This document shows positions 9,388 through 17,227 of a stretch of 64,000 nt of DNA, in pieces. The notes under the pieces are model-generated. The model made no database searches. It was given only the letters and a program-made list of their open reading frames with translations, and had not been told where the DNA came from. Within the stretch, counting starts at the first letter, position 1. Every line of letters begins with the position of its first letter. The translations under genes were made by a program, and so were the position numbers. The stretch comes from Bacteroidota bacterium. GTDB taxonomy: Bacteria; Bacteroidota; Bacteroidia; M30B66. The stretch is from positions 29,715-93,714 of the forward strand of contig JAIXYK010000055.1 of the NCBI GenBank assembly GCA_027490225.1, in the 5' to 3' direction.

Positions 9388-10830
9388 ATGGAAAAAATTA
9401 CCAATTATATTGGAGGAAAAATACAGGCTTCAATTTCTTCTGAATGGCTTGAAAATGTAAATCCTGCGACGGGAAAAGTGTATAGTTTAATCGCAAGAAG
9501 CAATCAAGAAGACGTTGAATTGGCAATAGAAGCAGCTAAAAATGTGCAAATTAGCTGGGGCGAAACTCCTGCTCAAACGCGTTCTAATTTGATGCTGAGA
9601 TTAGCTGACTTAATGGAACGTGAAGTTGAAAAATTAGCACTTGCAGAATCAATCGACAATGGAAAACCTTTGCAAGTTGCGCTCTCAGTAGATATTCCTC
9701 GCGCAATTAGCAATATCCGTTTTTTTGCAACTGCCATTTTACACACTTCCACAGAATCTCATCAAACTGACAATCGTGCATTAAATTACACACTTAGACA
9801 GCCGGTAGGGATTTGTGTATGTATTTCTCCGTGGAATTTACCTTTATACTTATTTACCTGGAAAATAGCTCCTGCATTGGCTGCTGGAAATGTTGTATTA
9901 GCAAAACCATCGGAAGTTACTCCAATGACAGCTTACTTGTTTTCAAAACTCTGCATAGAGGCAGGATTCCCCGCAGGAGTTCTCAACATTCTTCATGGAT
10001 TAGGAAATGAAGTTGGTGCAGCGATGATTGCACATCCTTTGGTTAAAGCAATTTCTTTTACAGGCGGAACTTCAACAGGAGCTGCTATCGCTAAAGTTGC
10101 CGCTCCGCAGTTTAAAAAACTCTCATTAGAACTAGGAGGAAAAAATCCAACTTTAGTTTTTAAAGATTGTAATTTTAATAATACGGTAGATGAAGTTGTT
10201 CGCGCAGCATTTAGCAACCAAGGTCAAATATGTTTATGTGGCTCTCGAATTTTAATTGAGGAAGAAATATATGAAAAATTCAAAACTGCATTTATTCAAA
10301 AAGTAAGTGCATTAAAAGTTGGAAATCCTTTAGAAAATGAAAGTAATATTGGCGCGATCGTTTCAGAACCTCATATGCAAAAAGTCCTCAATTACATTGA
10401 ACTTGCAAAAAGCGAAGGTGGCAAACTATTAACTGGGGGAAATAGACTGTCTTTTTCTGGAGAAACTGAAAATGGATTTTATATTGAACCTACAGTATTC
10501 GAAAACCTTTCAAATGATTGCAAGGTGAACCAGGAAGAGATTTTTGGGCCTGTTGTTACCTTACATTCATTTAAATCAACTGAAGAGGCTATTTCGCTCG
10601 CTAATGATACTCAATATGGTTTAGCAGCTTCTGTATGGACAGAGAGTATCACAACGGCTCAAAATGTAGCATTGAGATTACAAATGGGAATTGTGTGGGT
10701 AAATTGCTGGATGTTACGTGATTTAAGAACACCATTTGGTGGTGTAAAAAGCAGTGGAGTTGGTCGCGAAGGAGGCTGGGAAGCACTCAGGTTTTTTACT
10801 GAAGCGAAAAATGTTTGTATAAAGTATTGA
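9388..10830 (+). CDS. Aldehyde dehydrogenase, ALDH8-like (2-aminomuconate/2-hydroxymuconate semialdehyde type)
   Basis: This is an NAD(P)-dependent aldehyde oxidation enzyme. The catalytic Cys is residue 282 (NQGQICLCGSR) and the general-base Glu is residue 248 (LELGGKNP), with the normal 34-residue spacing. SPWNLPLYLFTWKIAPALAAGN and FGGVKSSGVGREGG are also family signatures. The ICLC context and overall pattern resemble ALDH8A1 and bacterial hydroxymuconic-semialdehyde dehydrogenases. I chose the ATG at 9388 because an AAGGAG sits about 6 bases upstream; TTG 9373 and ATG 9382 are in-frame alternatives. No kynurenine or catechol pathway gene lies nearby, so the substrate is inferred from family resemblance only. 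Confidence 0.9.
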   Translation: MEKITNYIGGKIQASISSEWLENVNPATGKVYSLIARSNQEDVELAIEAAKNVQISWGETPAQTRSNLMLRLADLMEREVEKLALAESIDNGKPLQVALSVDIPRAISNIRFFATAILHTSTESHQTDNRALNYTLRQPVGICVCISPWNLPLYLFTWKIAPALAAGNVVLAKPSEVTPMTAYLFSKLCIEAGFPAGVLNILHGLGNEVGAAMIAHPLVKAISFTGGTSTGAAIAKVAAPQFKKLSLELGGKNPTLVFKDCNFNNTVDEVVRAAFSNQGQICLCGSRILIEEEIYEKFKTAFIQKVSALKVGNPLENESNIGAIVSEPHMQKVLNYIELAKSEGGKLLTGGNRLSFSGETENGFYIEPTVFENLSNDCKVNQEEIFGPVVTLHSFKSTEEAISLANDTQYGLAASVWTESITTAQNVALRLQMGIVWVNCWMLRDLRTPFGGVKSSGVGREGGWEALRFFTEAKNVCIKY

Positions 10831-10832
10831 GA

Positions 10833-10858
10833 AAAATGCATTTCTTTTATCGATAAAA
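10833..10858. repeat. Pair of short palindromes between ALDH and the LytS kinase
   Basis: AAATGCATTT (10833-10842) and the perfect 14-bp TTTTATCGATAAAA (10845-10858) are adjacent in the 98-bp gap before the two-component pair. Together with the following AATGC they can also fold as one bulged hairpin. They may be an operator or a weak terminator. Confidence 0.4.
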
Positions 10859-10928
10859 ATGCAGCTTTCTTCGAAATTGTTTTTTCTGTTCAACCTGATT
10901 CTTTTCATTTACATTTAAAACAAAATCA

Positions 10929-11957
10929 ATGAATCTAAAAATTGGAACCATTTCAATTCATTTAATTGCCTGGGTCTTACTTTTTATGATACCGTTTCTT
11001 TCTACTTATCAAGTGATAAAATCATTTGCCGGAGAAAGTGAGTCGTTACCAATGATTCCAATGATAATTTTAAGCTTAACTTTAATTGGAATTTTTTACC
11101 TAAATTATTTTTTTCTTATTCCAAGATACCTACTTAAAAAGAAATATGTAAAATATATTTTGTATTTTATTATGGCTATTGGATGTTCGATAATTATTTC
11201 ATCAATAATCTTCACCATAGCAGGAGTAGATCCCGCTGAAATTGATAAAAACAATCCCGTCGTAAATAAAATAGGACCAATTGCAAAAGCAAATGCATTC
11301 CTAATGCTGGGTGTCGCAACCATTGCTTCTATTGCTTTAGCTTTAAATAAAAGAATAAAAGAAATAGAACAAGAAAATCACACATCTCAAATATCTATGT
11401 TAAAGTATCAAATAAATCCACATTTCTTATTTAATACTTTGAATAATATTTATGCAACCTCCATAATTGATAATTCTCCAAAAACTGCTGAGATGATTGA
11501 AAAACTTTCAAGCATGATGCGGTATACAATGAAAGATACACAAAATGATTATGTGAGTTTAGAAAATGAGTTTGATTACATAACTAACTTTATTGAACTA
11601 CAAAAAATAAGGTTAGATGAAAACATCAAGTTAATTTTAGAAATTCAAAAATGTGAAGCAGATTTAAAAATTGCACCCATGCTTTTAATTCCATTCATTG
11701 AAAATGCATTTAAACATGGCTTAAATCCTGAAGAAAAAAGCGAAATAAAAATAGAGCTTTCAGTTAAAAGCAAAATATTGTATTTAGCTATTTCAAATAA
11801 TATTGTTAACCATCAAAATAGTATTGTAGAAAAAAGTGGTTTAGGAATAGCGAATACAAAAAAAAGACTAGAGTTAATTTATCCTTCAAGCCATGAACTT
11901 GTATTTAAAACGGATAAAAATATATTTAATGTTTTTCTAAAAGTTGATTTAGCATGA
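10929..11957 (+). CDS. LytS-family sensor histidine kinase
   Basis: The 342-residue kinase has four hydrophobic segments in residues 1-140, a short linker, and the His_kinase (LytS/YehU) domain. The phosphorylated His is residue 165 in YQINPHFLFNTLNN. The N-box is PFIENAFKHG, and a G-box-like GLGIANTKKRLELIY occurs near the C-terminus. There is no recognisable extracytoplasmic ligand domain, so the signal is probably sensed in or near the membrane. The stop codon overlaps the start of the LytTR regulator by 4 bp (ATGA), so the two form a pair. The efflux operon begins 168 bp after the regulator and is the obvious candidate target. Confidence 0.93.
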   Translation: MNLKIGTISIHLIAWVLLFMIPFLSTYQVIKSFAGESESLPMIPMIILSLTLIGIFYLNYFFLIPRYLLKKKYVKYILYFIMAIGCSIIISSIIFTIAGVDPAEIDKNNPVVNKIGPIAKANAFLMLGVATIASIALALNKRIKEIEQENHTSQISMLKYQINPHFLFNTLNNIYATSIIDNSPKTAEMIEKLSSMMRYTMKDTQNDYVSLENEFDYITNFIELQKIRLDENIKLILEIQKCEADLKIAPMLLIPFIENAFKHGLNPEEKSEIKIELSVKSKILYLAISNNIVNHQNSIVEKSGLGIANTKKRLELIYPSSHELVFKTDKNIFNVFLKVDLA

Positions 11958-12646
11958 TTAAAGCAATTGCAATTGATGATGAGCCATTGGCATTGAAAGT
12001 GATTCAATCATTTTGCAATAACTATGAGGATATAGAGTTAGAAAAGACTTTTACTCAACCTAGCGAAGCATTAAAATATTTAAGAAAATATCCTTGCGAC
12101 TTAGTGTTTATAGATATTCAAATGCCATCAATTACTGGTATTTCTTTCGTAAAGGCACTTCAACAAAATACAATGGTTATATTTACTACAGCTTATAGCG
12201 AATATGCTGCAGAAGGATTTGAATTGAATGCAATTGATTATATATTAAAACCATTTAATCAAAAAAGATTTGAACAAGCAGTAAATAAAGCCAAAGAATA
12301 TTATAATTATATTCACAAAAAAGAAAGTCAAATTGAAAAAGATATTTTTATTCGTGCTGATTATAGTTTAAAAAAAATACCAATTGCAGAGATACTATTT
12401 ATTGAAGGACTTGCTGATTATCTAAAAGTGCATATAAAAGATAAAAAAACAATTGTAGCAAGAATGACAATGAAAGAGATGATGGAAAAATTACCATCTA
12501 ATGATTTTATTAGGGTTCACCGAAGCTTTATTATACCGATTAATCATATTCAAGCTGTAAAAAATCAAACGATCTTTCTTCCCGAAAAACAAATTAGCAT
12601 TGGAAAAACATATGTAAATGATTTTAATGCACGTTTCAAAATATAG
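11954..12646 (+). CDS. LytTR-family response regulator
   Basis: The 230-residue product has a receiver domain (residues 1-115) with the acidic pocket DDE at 8-10, phospho-acceptor D54 in FIDIQMP, T in FTTAYSEYA and K in YILKPF. A LytTR DNA-binding domain follows (about 133-230), recognised by IPIAEILFIEGLADYLKVH and FIRVHRSFIIPINHI. It is translationally coupled to the upstream LytS-type kinase. LytTR proteins usually bind paired direct repeats near promoters. The next genes downstream form an efflux/TonB operon that it may control. Confidence 0.95.
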   Translation: MIKAIAIDDEPLALKVIQSFCNNYEDIELEKTFTQPSEALKYLRKYPCDLVFIDIQMPSITGISFVKALQQNTMVIFTTAYSEYAAEGFELNAIDYILKPFNQKRFEQAVNKAKEYYNYIHKKESQIEKDIFIRADYSLKKIPIAEILFIEGLADYLKVHIKDKKTIVARMTMKEMMEKLPSNDFIRVHRSFIIPINHIQAVKNQTIFLPEKQISIGKTYVNDFNARFKI

Positions 12647-12714
12647 GATTTAATCCTTCATCTACAAAATATCATCCTTTATCTCTATAATTTTTTAAAT
12701 TATCGAAAGCTACC

Positions 12715-12722
12715 CACTTTTG
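12715..12722 (+). promoter_or_regulatory. Candidate -7 box for the efflux operon
   Basis: CACTTTTG followed by CA matches the Bacteroidota TAnnTTTG -7 consensus at 7 of 8 positions. No clear TTG -33 element is seen. If used, transcription would start near 12729 and the hairpin at 12754-12783 would be in the leader RNA. Confidence 0.4.
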
Positions 12723-12753
12723 CAGTATTAATTAAGTTTTTATTTATTCTAAA

Positions 12754-12783
12754 AAGCACTTCAGTTCAAAAGCTGAAGTGCTT
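12754..12783. repeat. Perfect 11-bp inverted repeat in the leader of the efflux operon
   Basis: AAGCACTTCAG (12754-12764) and its exact complement CTGAAGTGCTT (12773-12783) flank the 8-base loop TTCAAAAG. It lies 31 bp before the tolC-like ATG. The T-run that would suit a terminator is on the minus strand, where no gene reads towards it, so a leader hairpin or protein-binding site is as likely as a terminator. Confidence 0.6.
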
Positions 12784-12814
12784 GATTAAGTAAAACTTAT
12801 TAAATTAAAACTGC

Positions 12815-14128
12815 ATGAAAAAACATATCTTTCTTTTAATTTTATTTTCAATTAATAACTATGAATTAAAATGTCAACTAATTTTTAATTCATTAGAACA
12901 AGTATTATCTTATACAAAAGAAAAGAGTTCATCAATAAAATCAAACAGCATTAAAATTGAACAAGCAGAAAAAGGAAAACTGGCAGCTATCGCTTCAATA
13001 ATTGATTTGAATGGAAATGTATCATTAAATGTTAATCAAAACACAAGACTTCCTGTAAGTTTATTTCCAGCTGAAGCTTTTGGTGGAACGCCAGGAACCT
13101 ACCAAGAAATCCAAACAGGAATACCTTTTACAAATAATTTAAGCCAATATGGAGAATTAAAACTCATAAATATTAGCGGATGGAAAAGCTTAAAACTTGC
13201 AAAAATAAATCTTGATTATAGTAAAACAGAAAGTCAATTAAATGAAAAACAATTGTTTGAAAATATTGCTGCTACGTATTACAATATTATTACCCTTAAT
13301 GAACAGCTAAAAACTACAAAGCTTAATGTGCAAGCTTCTGATACCATCTATCAAATTGTAGAGAATAAGTTTAACTCTGGTCTAGCTAGACAACAAGATT
13401 TAAATGAAGCAAAAGCCAATTCAATTTCTATTAAAGAAAATGAAACTCAAATTTCATTTTTAATCGAACAGCATTACATAGCACTTAAAATATTAATAGA
13501 TATAGATAGCCAAGAAATTATTGAAATAAATGAAAAACCGCTATTAGATAAATCCACAGAAAACCCTCAATTTTTGGAAAACAGACTTACTTACAATAGC
13601 ATGTTTGCAAAAGAAATGCTAGCTACACATACATATAAGCAAAACAAGTCAAACTTATTACCTACACTTTCTTTTTTTGCTTCTAATTCTAATCAACAAT
13701 TTAGTTCGAATTTTAGTCTATTCGACAGAAATGTAAATTGGATAAATAGCAATTATATTGGTTTAAAAGCCACATGGTCAATTCCAAACGCTAACACTAT
13801 TTCGCAGTTAACAAAATCAAAATATGAATACTTGCTTGCAAAAGAAAATAGAAAACATTCTGAAATTCAAATAAAAAACAATTCTAAACAACTAGAATCC
13901 GAATTTAATAAAGCTATTTCAAAAAGGGAAAGTGACCGTATATTAAATGAATTGAAACGTGATACATATATTAAAAACAAAGAAAATTACATTGAAGGCA
14001 TTTTAAGTTTAGATCAATTGCTAAATAGTTATAATGCAATGGTTAACAGCCAATACAACTATTCGACTTCATCAGTAAACGTTTTATTATCTATTTCTAA
14101 AATCAATATCAACAATAATTATCAATGA
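12815..14128 (+). CDS. TolC-family outer-membrane efflux protein
   Basis: The 437-residue product has a short hydrophobic signal at residues 3-14 and two long alpha-helical, Glu/Lys/Asn-rich halves as expected for the OEP (TolC) fold. Periplasmic helix features include NEKQLFENIAATYYNII and FNSGLARQQDLNEAKAN, the latter typical of the helix-turn region. Three protomers would form the outer-membrane exit duct. It is first in a compact run: its stop overlaps the adaptor start by 4 bp (ATGA), followed by an ABC permease and ATPase. This gives a complete tripartite MacAB-TolC-like exporter. Confidence 0.88.
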   Translation: MKKHIFLLILFSINNYELKCQLIFNSLEQVLSYTKEKSSSIKSNSIKIEQAEKGKLAAIASIIDLNGNVSLNVNQNTRLPVSLFPAEAFGGTPGTYQEIQTGIPFTNNLSQYGELKLINISGWKSLKLAKINLDYSKTESQLNEKQLFENIAATYYNIITLNEQLKTTKLNVQASDTIYQIVENKFNSGLARQQDLNEAKANSISIKENETQISFLIEQHYIALKILIDIDSQEIIEINEKPLLDKSTENPQFLENRLTYNSMFAKEMLATHTYKQNKSNLLPTLSFFASNSNQQFSSNFSLFDRNVNWINSNYIGLKATWSIPNANTISQLTKSKYEYLLAKENRKHSEIQIKNNSKQLESEFNKAISKRESDRILNELKRDTYIKNKENYIEGILSLDQLLNSYNAMVNSQYNYSTSSVNVLLSISKININNNYQ

Positions 14129-15264
14129 AAAATTTAATATCAATTGGACTAATAATAATAGCTTCACATTTTAATTCATGTGGAATTAAAACAGAAGAGA
14201 CAAAACCTGTAAAAAAAGATGTAACTGAAATGGTATTTGCTTCTGGTATTTTAGAAGCAAAAAACACTTATAAACTTACTGCTCAAACTGATGGATACAT
14301 TATAAAGTTAAACTTTAATGAAGGAGATGTTATAGAAGCTGGAAACATTGTAGCCGAAGTAAATAATCAAGAAAATCAATTTAATACTGAAAGCGCGGCT
14401 GCCCTATTCACAATTGCTGAAAACAATACAAAAGCAAATGCTCCAGCAATAGCACAAGCTAACAACGCATTAACACTTGCAAAGCAAAAGTTAGAAAGCG
14501 ATTCCATTCAGTTAAAAAGATATAAAACCTTATTCTCCAAAAAATCTGTTTCTCAATTAGAATTAGAAAACCAAACTTTACAATACAATACCACTAAAGC
14601 CAATTATATAAGCGCTTTAGAAAACTTCAAATTAGTAAAACAACAAGCCGAACAGCAATTGATTTCGAGCAATGCATCACAAAACATTAGTAAAACACTG
14701 TTTTCAAACAATAAAATTAAAGCATCTGTTTCAGGAAGAATTTATGAAAAATTTAAACAACCTGGAGATTATGTTAAAAGAGGTGAAGTCATTGCTACGA
14801 TAGGAAATGCAGATGAACTTTATGCAAAGGTAAATATCGATGAAAATAATATTTCAAAAATCAAAATTGGACAAGAAGCAATAATTCAATTAAATACTAC
14901 TAAAGAAAAAACATATAAAGGAAGAGTGACAGAGATTCTTCCTTCTTTCGATATAGCTTCCCAGTCTTTTTTGTGCAAAATTGAATTTCTAGATAAACTG
15001 GATTTTAAAATTGCAGGAACGCAATTGCAATCAAACATAGTAATAGGAAAACACAAAGGTGCTTTATTGATACCTAGAAACTTTTTAGATTTTGATGACA
15101 AAGTGACTTTAATTAATAAAAGTAAGGTCTCAGTAAAAACAGGATTTATAGGAAAAGATTGGATTCAAATAAAATCTGGAATTGATGATAATACAAAATT
15201 AATTACTGAAAACTTATCAATAAACAAGGGAGTAACTTCAGAAGTTGGAGCAACTATTAAATAA
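14125..15264 (+). CDS. HlyD/MacA-type periplasmic adaptor lipoprotein
   Basis: The 379-residue product begins with a lipoprotein signal; the lipobox Cys is C19 (HFNSC). An N-terminal biotinyl-lipoyl half (about 45-90, with LNFNEGDVIEAGNIVAEV) leads into an alpha-helical hairpin (about 95-200). The second lipoyl half (SGRIYEKFKQPGDYVKRGEVIATIG) and a beta-barrel domain follow. It should link the inner-membrane permease to the TolC-like channel. The ATG overlaps the tolC-like stop, and the permease ATG follows 6 bp after its stop. The lipid anchor replaces the transmembrane helix found in MacA. Confidence 0.9.
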   Translation: MKNLISIGLIIIASHFNSCGIKTEETKPVKKDVTEMVFASGILEAKNTYKLTAQTDGYIIKLNFNEGDVIEAGNIVAEVNNQENQFNTESAAALFTIAENNTKANAPAIAQANNALTLAKQKLESDSIQLKRYKTLFSKKSVSQLELENQTLQYNTTKANYISALENFKLVKQQAEQQLISSNASQNISKTLFSNNKIKASVSGRIYEKFKQPGDYVKRGEVIATIGNADELYAKVNIDENNISKIKIGQEAIIQLNTTKEKTYKGRVTEILPSFDIASQSFLCKIEFLDKLDFKIAGTQLQSNIVIGKHKGALLIPRNFLDFDDKVTLINKSKVSVKTGFIGKDWIQIKSGIDDNTKLITENLSINKGVTSEVGATIK

Positions 15265-15270
15265 CAATCC

Positions 15271-16509
15271 ATGAAAATTAAAAATGTGAATCTTGATATT
15301 GCAATAACGCATATCATAACTAGAAAAAGGCAGACAATTGTTGCTGCTTTAGGTGTAATGCTTGGAATTGCTATCTATTTGTTTATGAATTCACTTTCAG
15401 AAGGATTTAGTGCCTATTCTACAGGAGAAATATTTAAAAATAATGCGCATTTAAAAATTTACAAAGAAGATAAAATTAGTGAACCTTTAATTGGTTCGAC
15501 TTCTCAAGAGAATCTGCCAATTTTGATAAATCCTCAAATCATCTCAGATTCTAAAACATTAGTTAATCCCAAGAAAATAGTTCTTGATTTAAAAAAACAT
15601 GATTTCATTACGCATGCGATAGAACAAGTAAATGTGGATTTATTTTATAAGAATGGAAAATCACAATTAAGAGGAACCGGACAAGGAGTAAATATTGTGG
15701 AGACAGACTCAATGTTTAATGTAAAAGGATATATGATTGCAGGTAATTTATATGAAATTCAAAATAACATTGAGGCAATTATAATTGGGAAAGGAATAGC
15801 AGAAAAGCTAAATTTAAAATTAAATGATAATTTAACTATTACTTCCTCAATTGGGGTAAATAAAATTTTAAAAGTAAAAGGAATTTTCAGTACTGGTAAT
15901 TCCTATTCAGACCAGTCAAAATCGTACATTAATATACATACAGCGCAGCAATTGTTAAAAGAAGGAAACTCTTATGTAACAACAATATATGCAAATACAA
16001 AAAATGCAAAAAAAGCAGTTGAATATGCAGCTTTTATTCAGCCTAATACAAATTATAAAGTAGAAGCATGGCAAATCACCAACGCTGATGTGCTTTCAGG
16101 TGATAAAGTTAGAGCAACTTTGATGGGCTCAATCTCATTCTCCATTTTAATAGTTGCTGCATTTGGTATTTACAATATTCTAAATATGACTGTAGTTCAA
16201 AAAATGAATGACATAGCTATACTTAAAGCAACTGGTTATTCAGGTAGAGACGTAATACAAATTTTTCTAACTGAAGCAATTTTGATGGGACTTATTGGAT
16301 CTATTGTGGGTTTATTATTTGGTTCGGTTCTAATTGCAATAATGTCGAATATTTATATGGGGCCGCCGGTTGGGTATTTTCCCATTTATTTTAATCTGGA
16401 TCTTTTTATAAACAGTTTTATTCTTGGATTAGTAATAACATTTTTTGCCGGCTATATTCCTGCAAGAAAGGCAGCAAAAATAGACCCTATAGCAATTTTC
16501 AGAAAATAA
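15271..16509 (+). CDS. MacB/FtsX-type ABC transporter permease
   Basis: The 412-residue product has the MacB topology: one N-terminal membrane helix (about 19-40, RQTIVAALGVMLGIAIYLFM), a large periplasmic MacB_PCD domain (about 45-275), and three C-terminal helices forming the FtsX domain (about 285-405). The last helix ends in the family motif PARKAAKIDPIAIFRK. Such proteins work by mechanotransmission, pushing periplasmic substrates out through TolC rather than moving them across the inner membrane. Its ATPase is a separate gene 11 bp downstream. The substrate is unknown. Confidence 0.92.
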   Translation: MKIKNVNLDIAITHIITRKRQTIVAALGVMLGIAIYLFMNSLSEGFSAYSTGEIFKNNAHLKIYKEDKISEPLIGSTSQENLPILINPQIISDSKTLVNPKKIVLDLKKHDFITHAIEQVNVDLFYKNGKSQLRGTGQGVNIVETDSMFNVKGYMIAGNLYEIQNNIEAIIIGKGIAEKLNLKLNDNLTITSSIGVNKILKVKGIFSTGNSYSDQSKSYINIHTAQQLLKEGNSYVTTIYANTKNAKKAVEYAAFIQPNTNYKVEAWQITNADVLSGDKVRATLMGSISFSILIVAAFGIYNILNMTVVQKMNDIAILKATGYSGRDVIQIFLTEAILMGLIGSIVGLLFGSVLIAIMSNIYMGPPVGYFPIYFNLDLFINSFILGLVITFFAGYIPARKAAKIDPIAIFRK

Positions 16510-16520
16510 AATCTACAATT

Positions 16521-17216
16521 ATGGAAAATAATAAAATTGTATTATCGACAAATAAAATTGGGAAATATTTTTATGACCCAATAAAATTTAAGGTATTAGA
16601 TAATGTAAATTTTGAAGCTTACAAAGGAGAATTCTTAACCTTGGTAGGAAAAAGTGGAAGTGGCAAATCTACATTGCTTTACTGCCTCAGTACAATGGAT
16701 ACTCAATATGAAGGAGAGCTGTATATAAACAATGAAAAAGTAAAAGGAAAAAAAATAGATGAATTAGCTAAACTAAGAAATCAAAACATAGGATTCATTT
16801 TTCAGTTTCATTATTTATTACCAGAATTTACTTGCCTCAAAAATGTAATGCTGCCAGCATTAAAAAGAAAAAAATATACTTATGAAGAAATTGAAAATAT
16901 GGCTTATGATAAATTAAAGTTGCTTGGTATGGAAGATCAAGCATTAAAGCCTTCTTCAAAATTGAGTGGAGGACAGCAACAAAGAATAGCTATAGCAAGG
17001 GCATTGATTAACGAACCTGATATAATTATGTGTGATGAACCGACTGGTAATTTGGATAGTAATAATACAAAAACAGTTTTTGAAATATTTCAAAAAATAT
17101 GTCATGAATTAAATCAGACCATAATTGCTGTTACACATGATTTAGATTTCGCTAAAGCTAGCGACAGAACTATAGAAATGGCTGATGGCAAAATAATTTC
17201 TCAAATAATAAATTAA
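16521..17216 (+). CDS. LolD/MacB-type ABC transporter ATPase
   Basis: The 231-residue product is a single nucleotide-binding domain. It has Walker A GKSGSGKS (43-50), a Q-loop in FIFQFHYLLPEFT, signature LSGGQQQR (about 148), Walker B IIMCDEPTGNLDS (about 169) and the H-loop in AVTHD. The PEFTCLKNV segment after the Q-loop is typical of the LolD/MacB/FtsE group, which matches the adjacent permease. It is the energy unit of the exporter. The stop is only 11 bp before the following TonB receptor start, so the receptor is probably in the same mRNA. Confidence 0.95.
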   Translation: MENNKIVLSTNKIGKYFYDPIKFKVLDNVNFEAYKGEFLTLVGKSGSGKSTLLYCLSTMDTQYEGELYINNEKVKGKKIDELAKLRNQNIGFIFQFHYLLPEFTCLKNVMLPALKRKKYTYEEIENMAYDKLKLLGMEDQALKPSSKLSGGQQQRIAIARALINEPDIIMCDEPTGNLDSNNTKTVFEIFQKICHELNQTIIAVTHDLDFAKASDRTIEMADGKIISQIIN

Positions 17217-17227
17217 AACAAAAATTA

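Noticed and set aside
9813..10010. Plus-strand ORF inside the aldehyde dehydrogenase gene
   Set aside because: It lies wholly in another frame of a gene with full catalytic motifs and shows no protein-family character.
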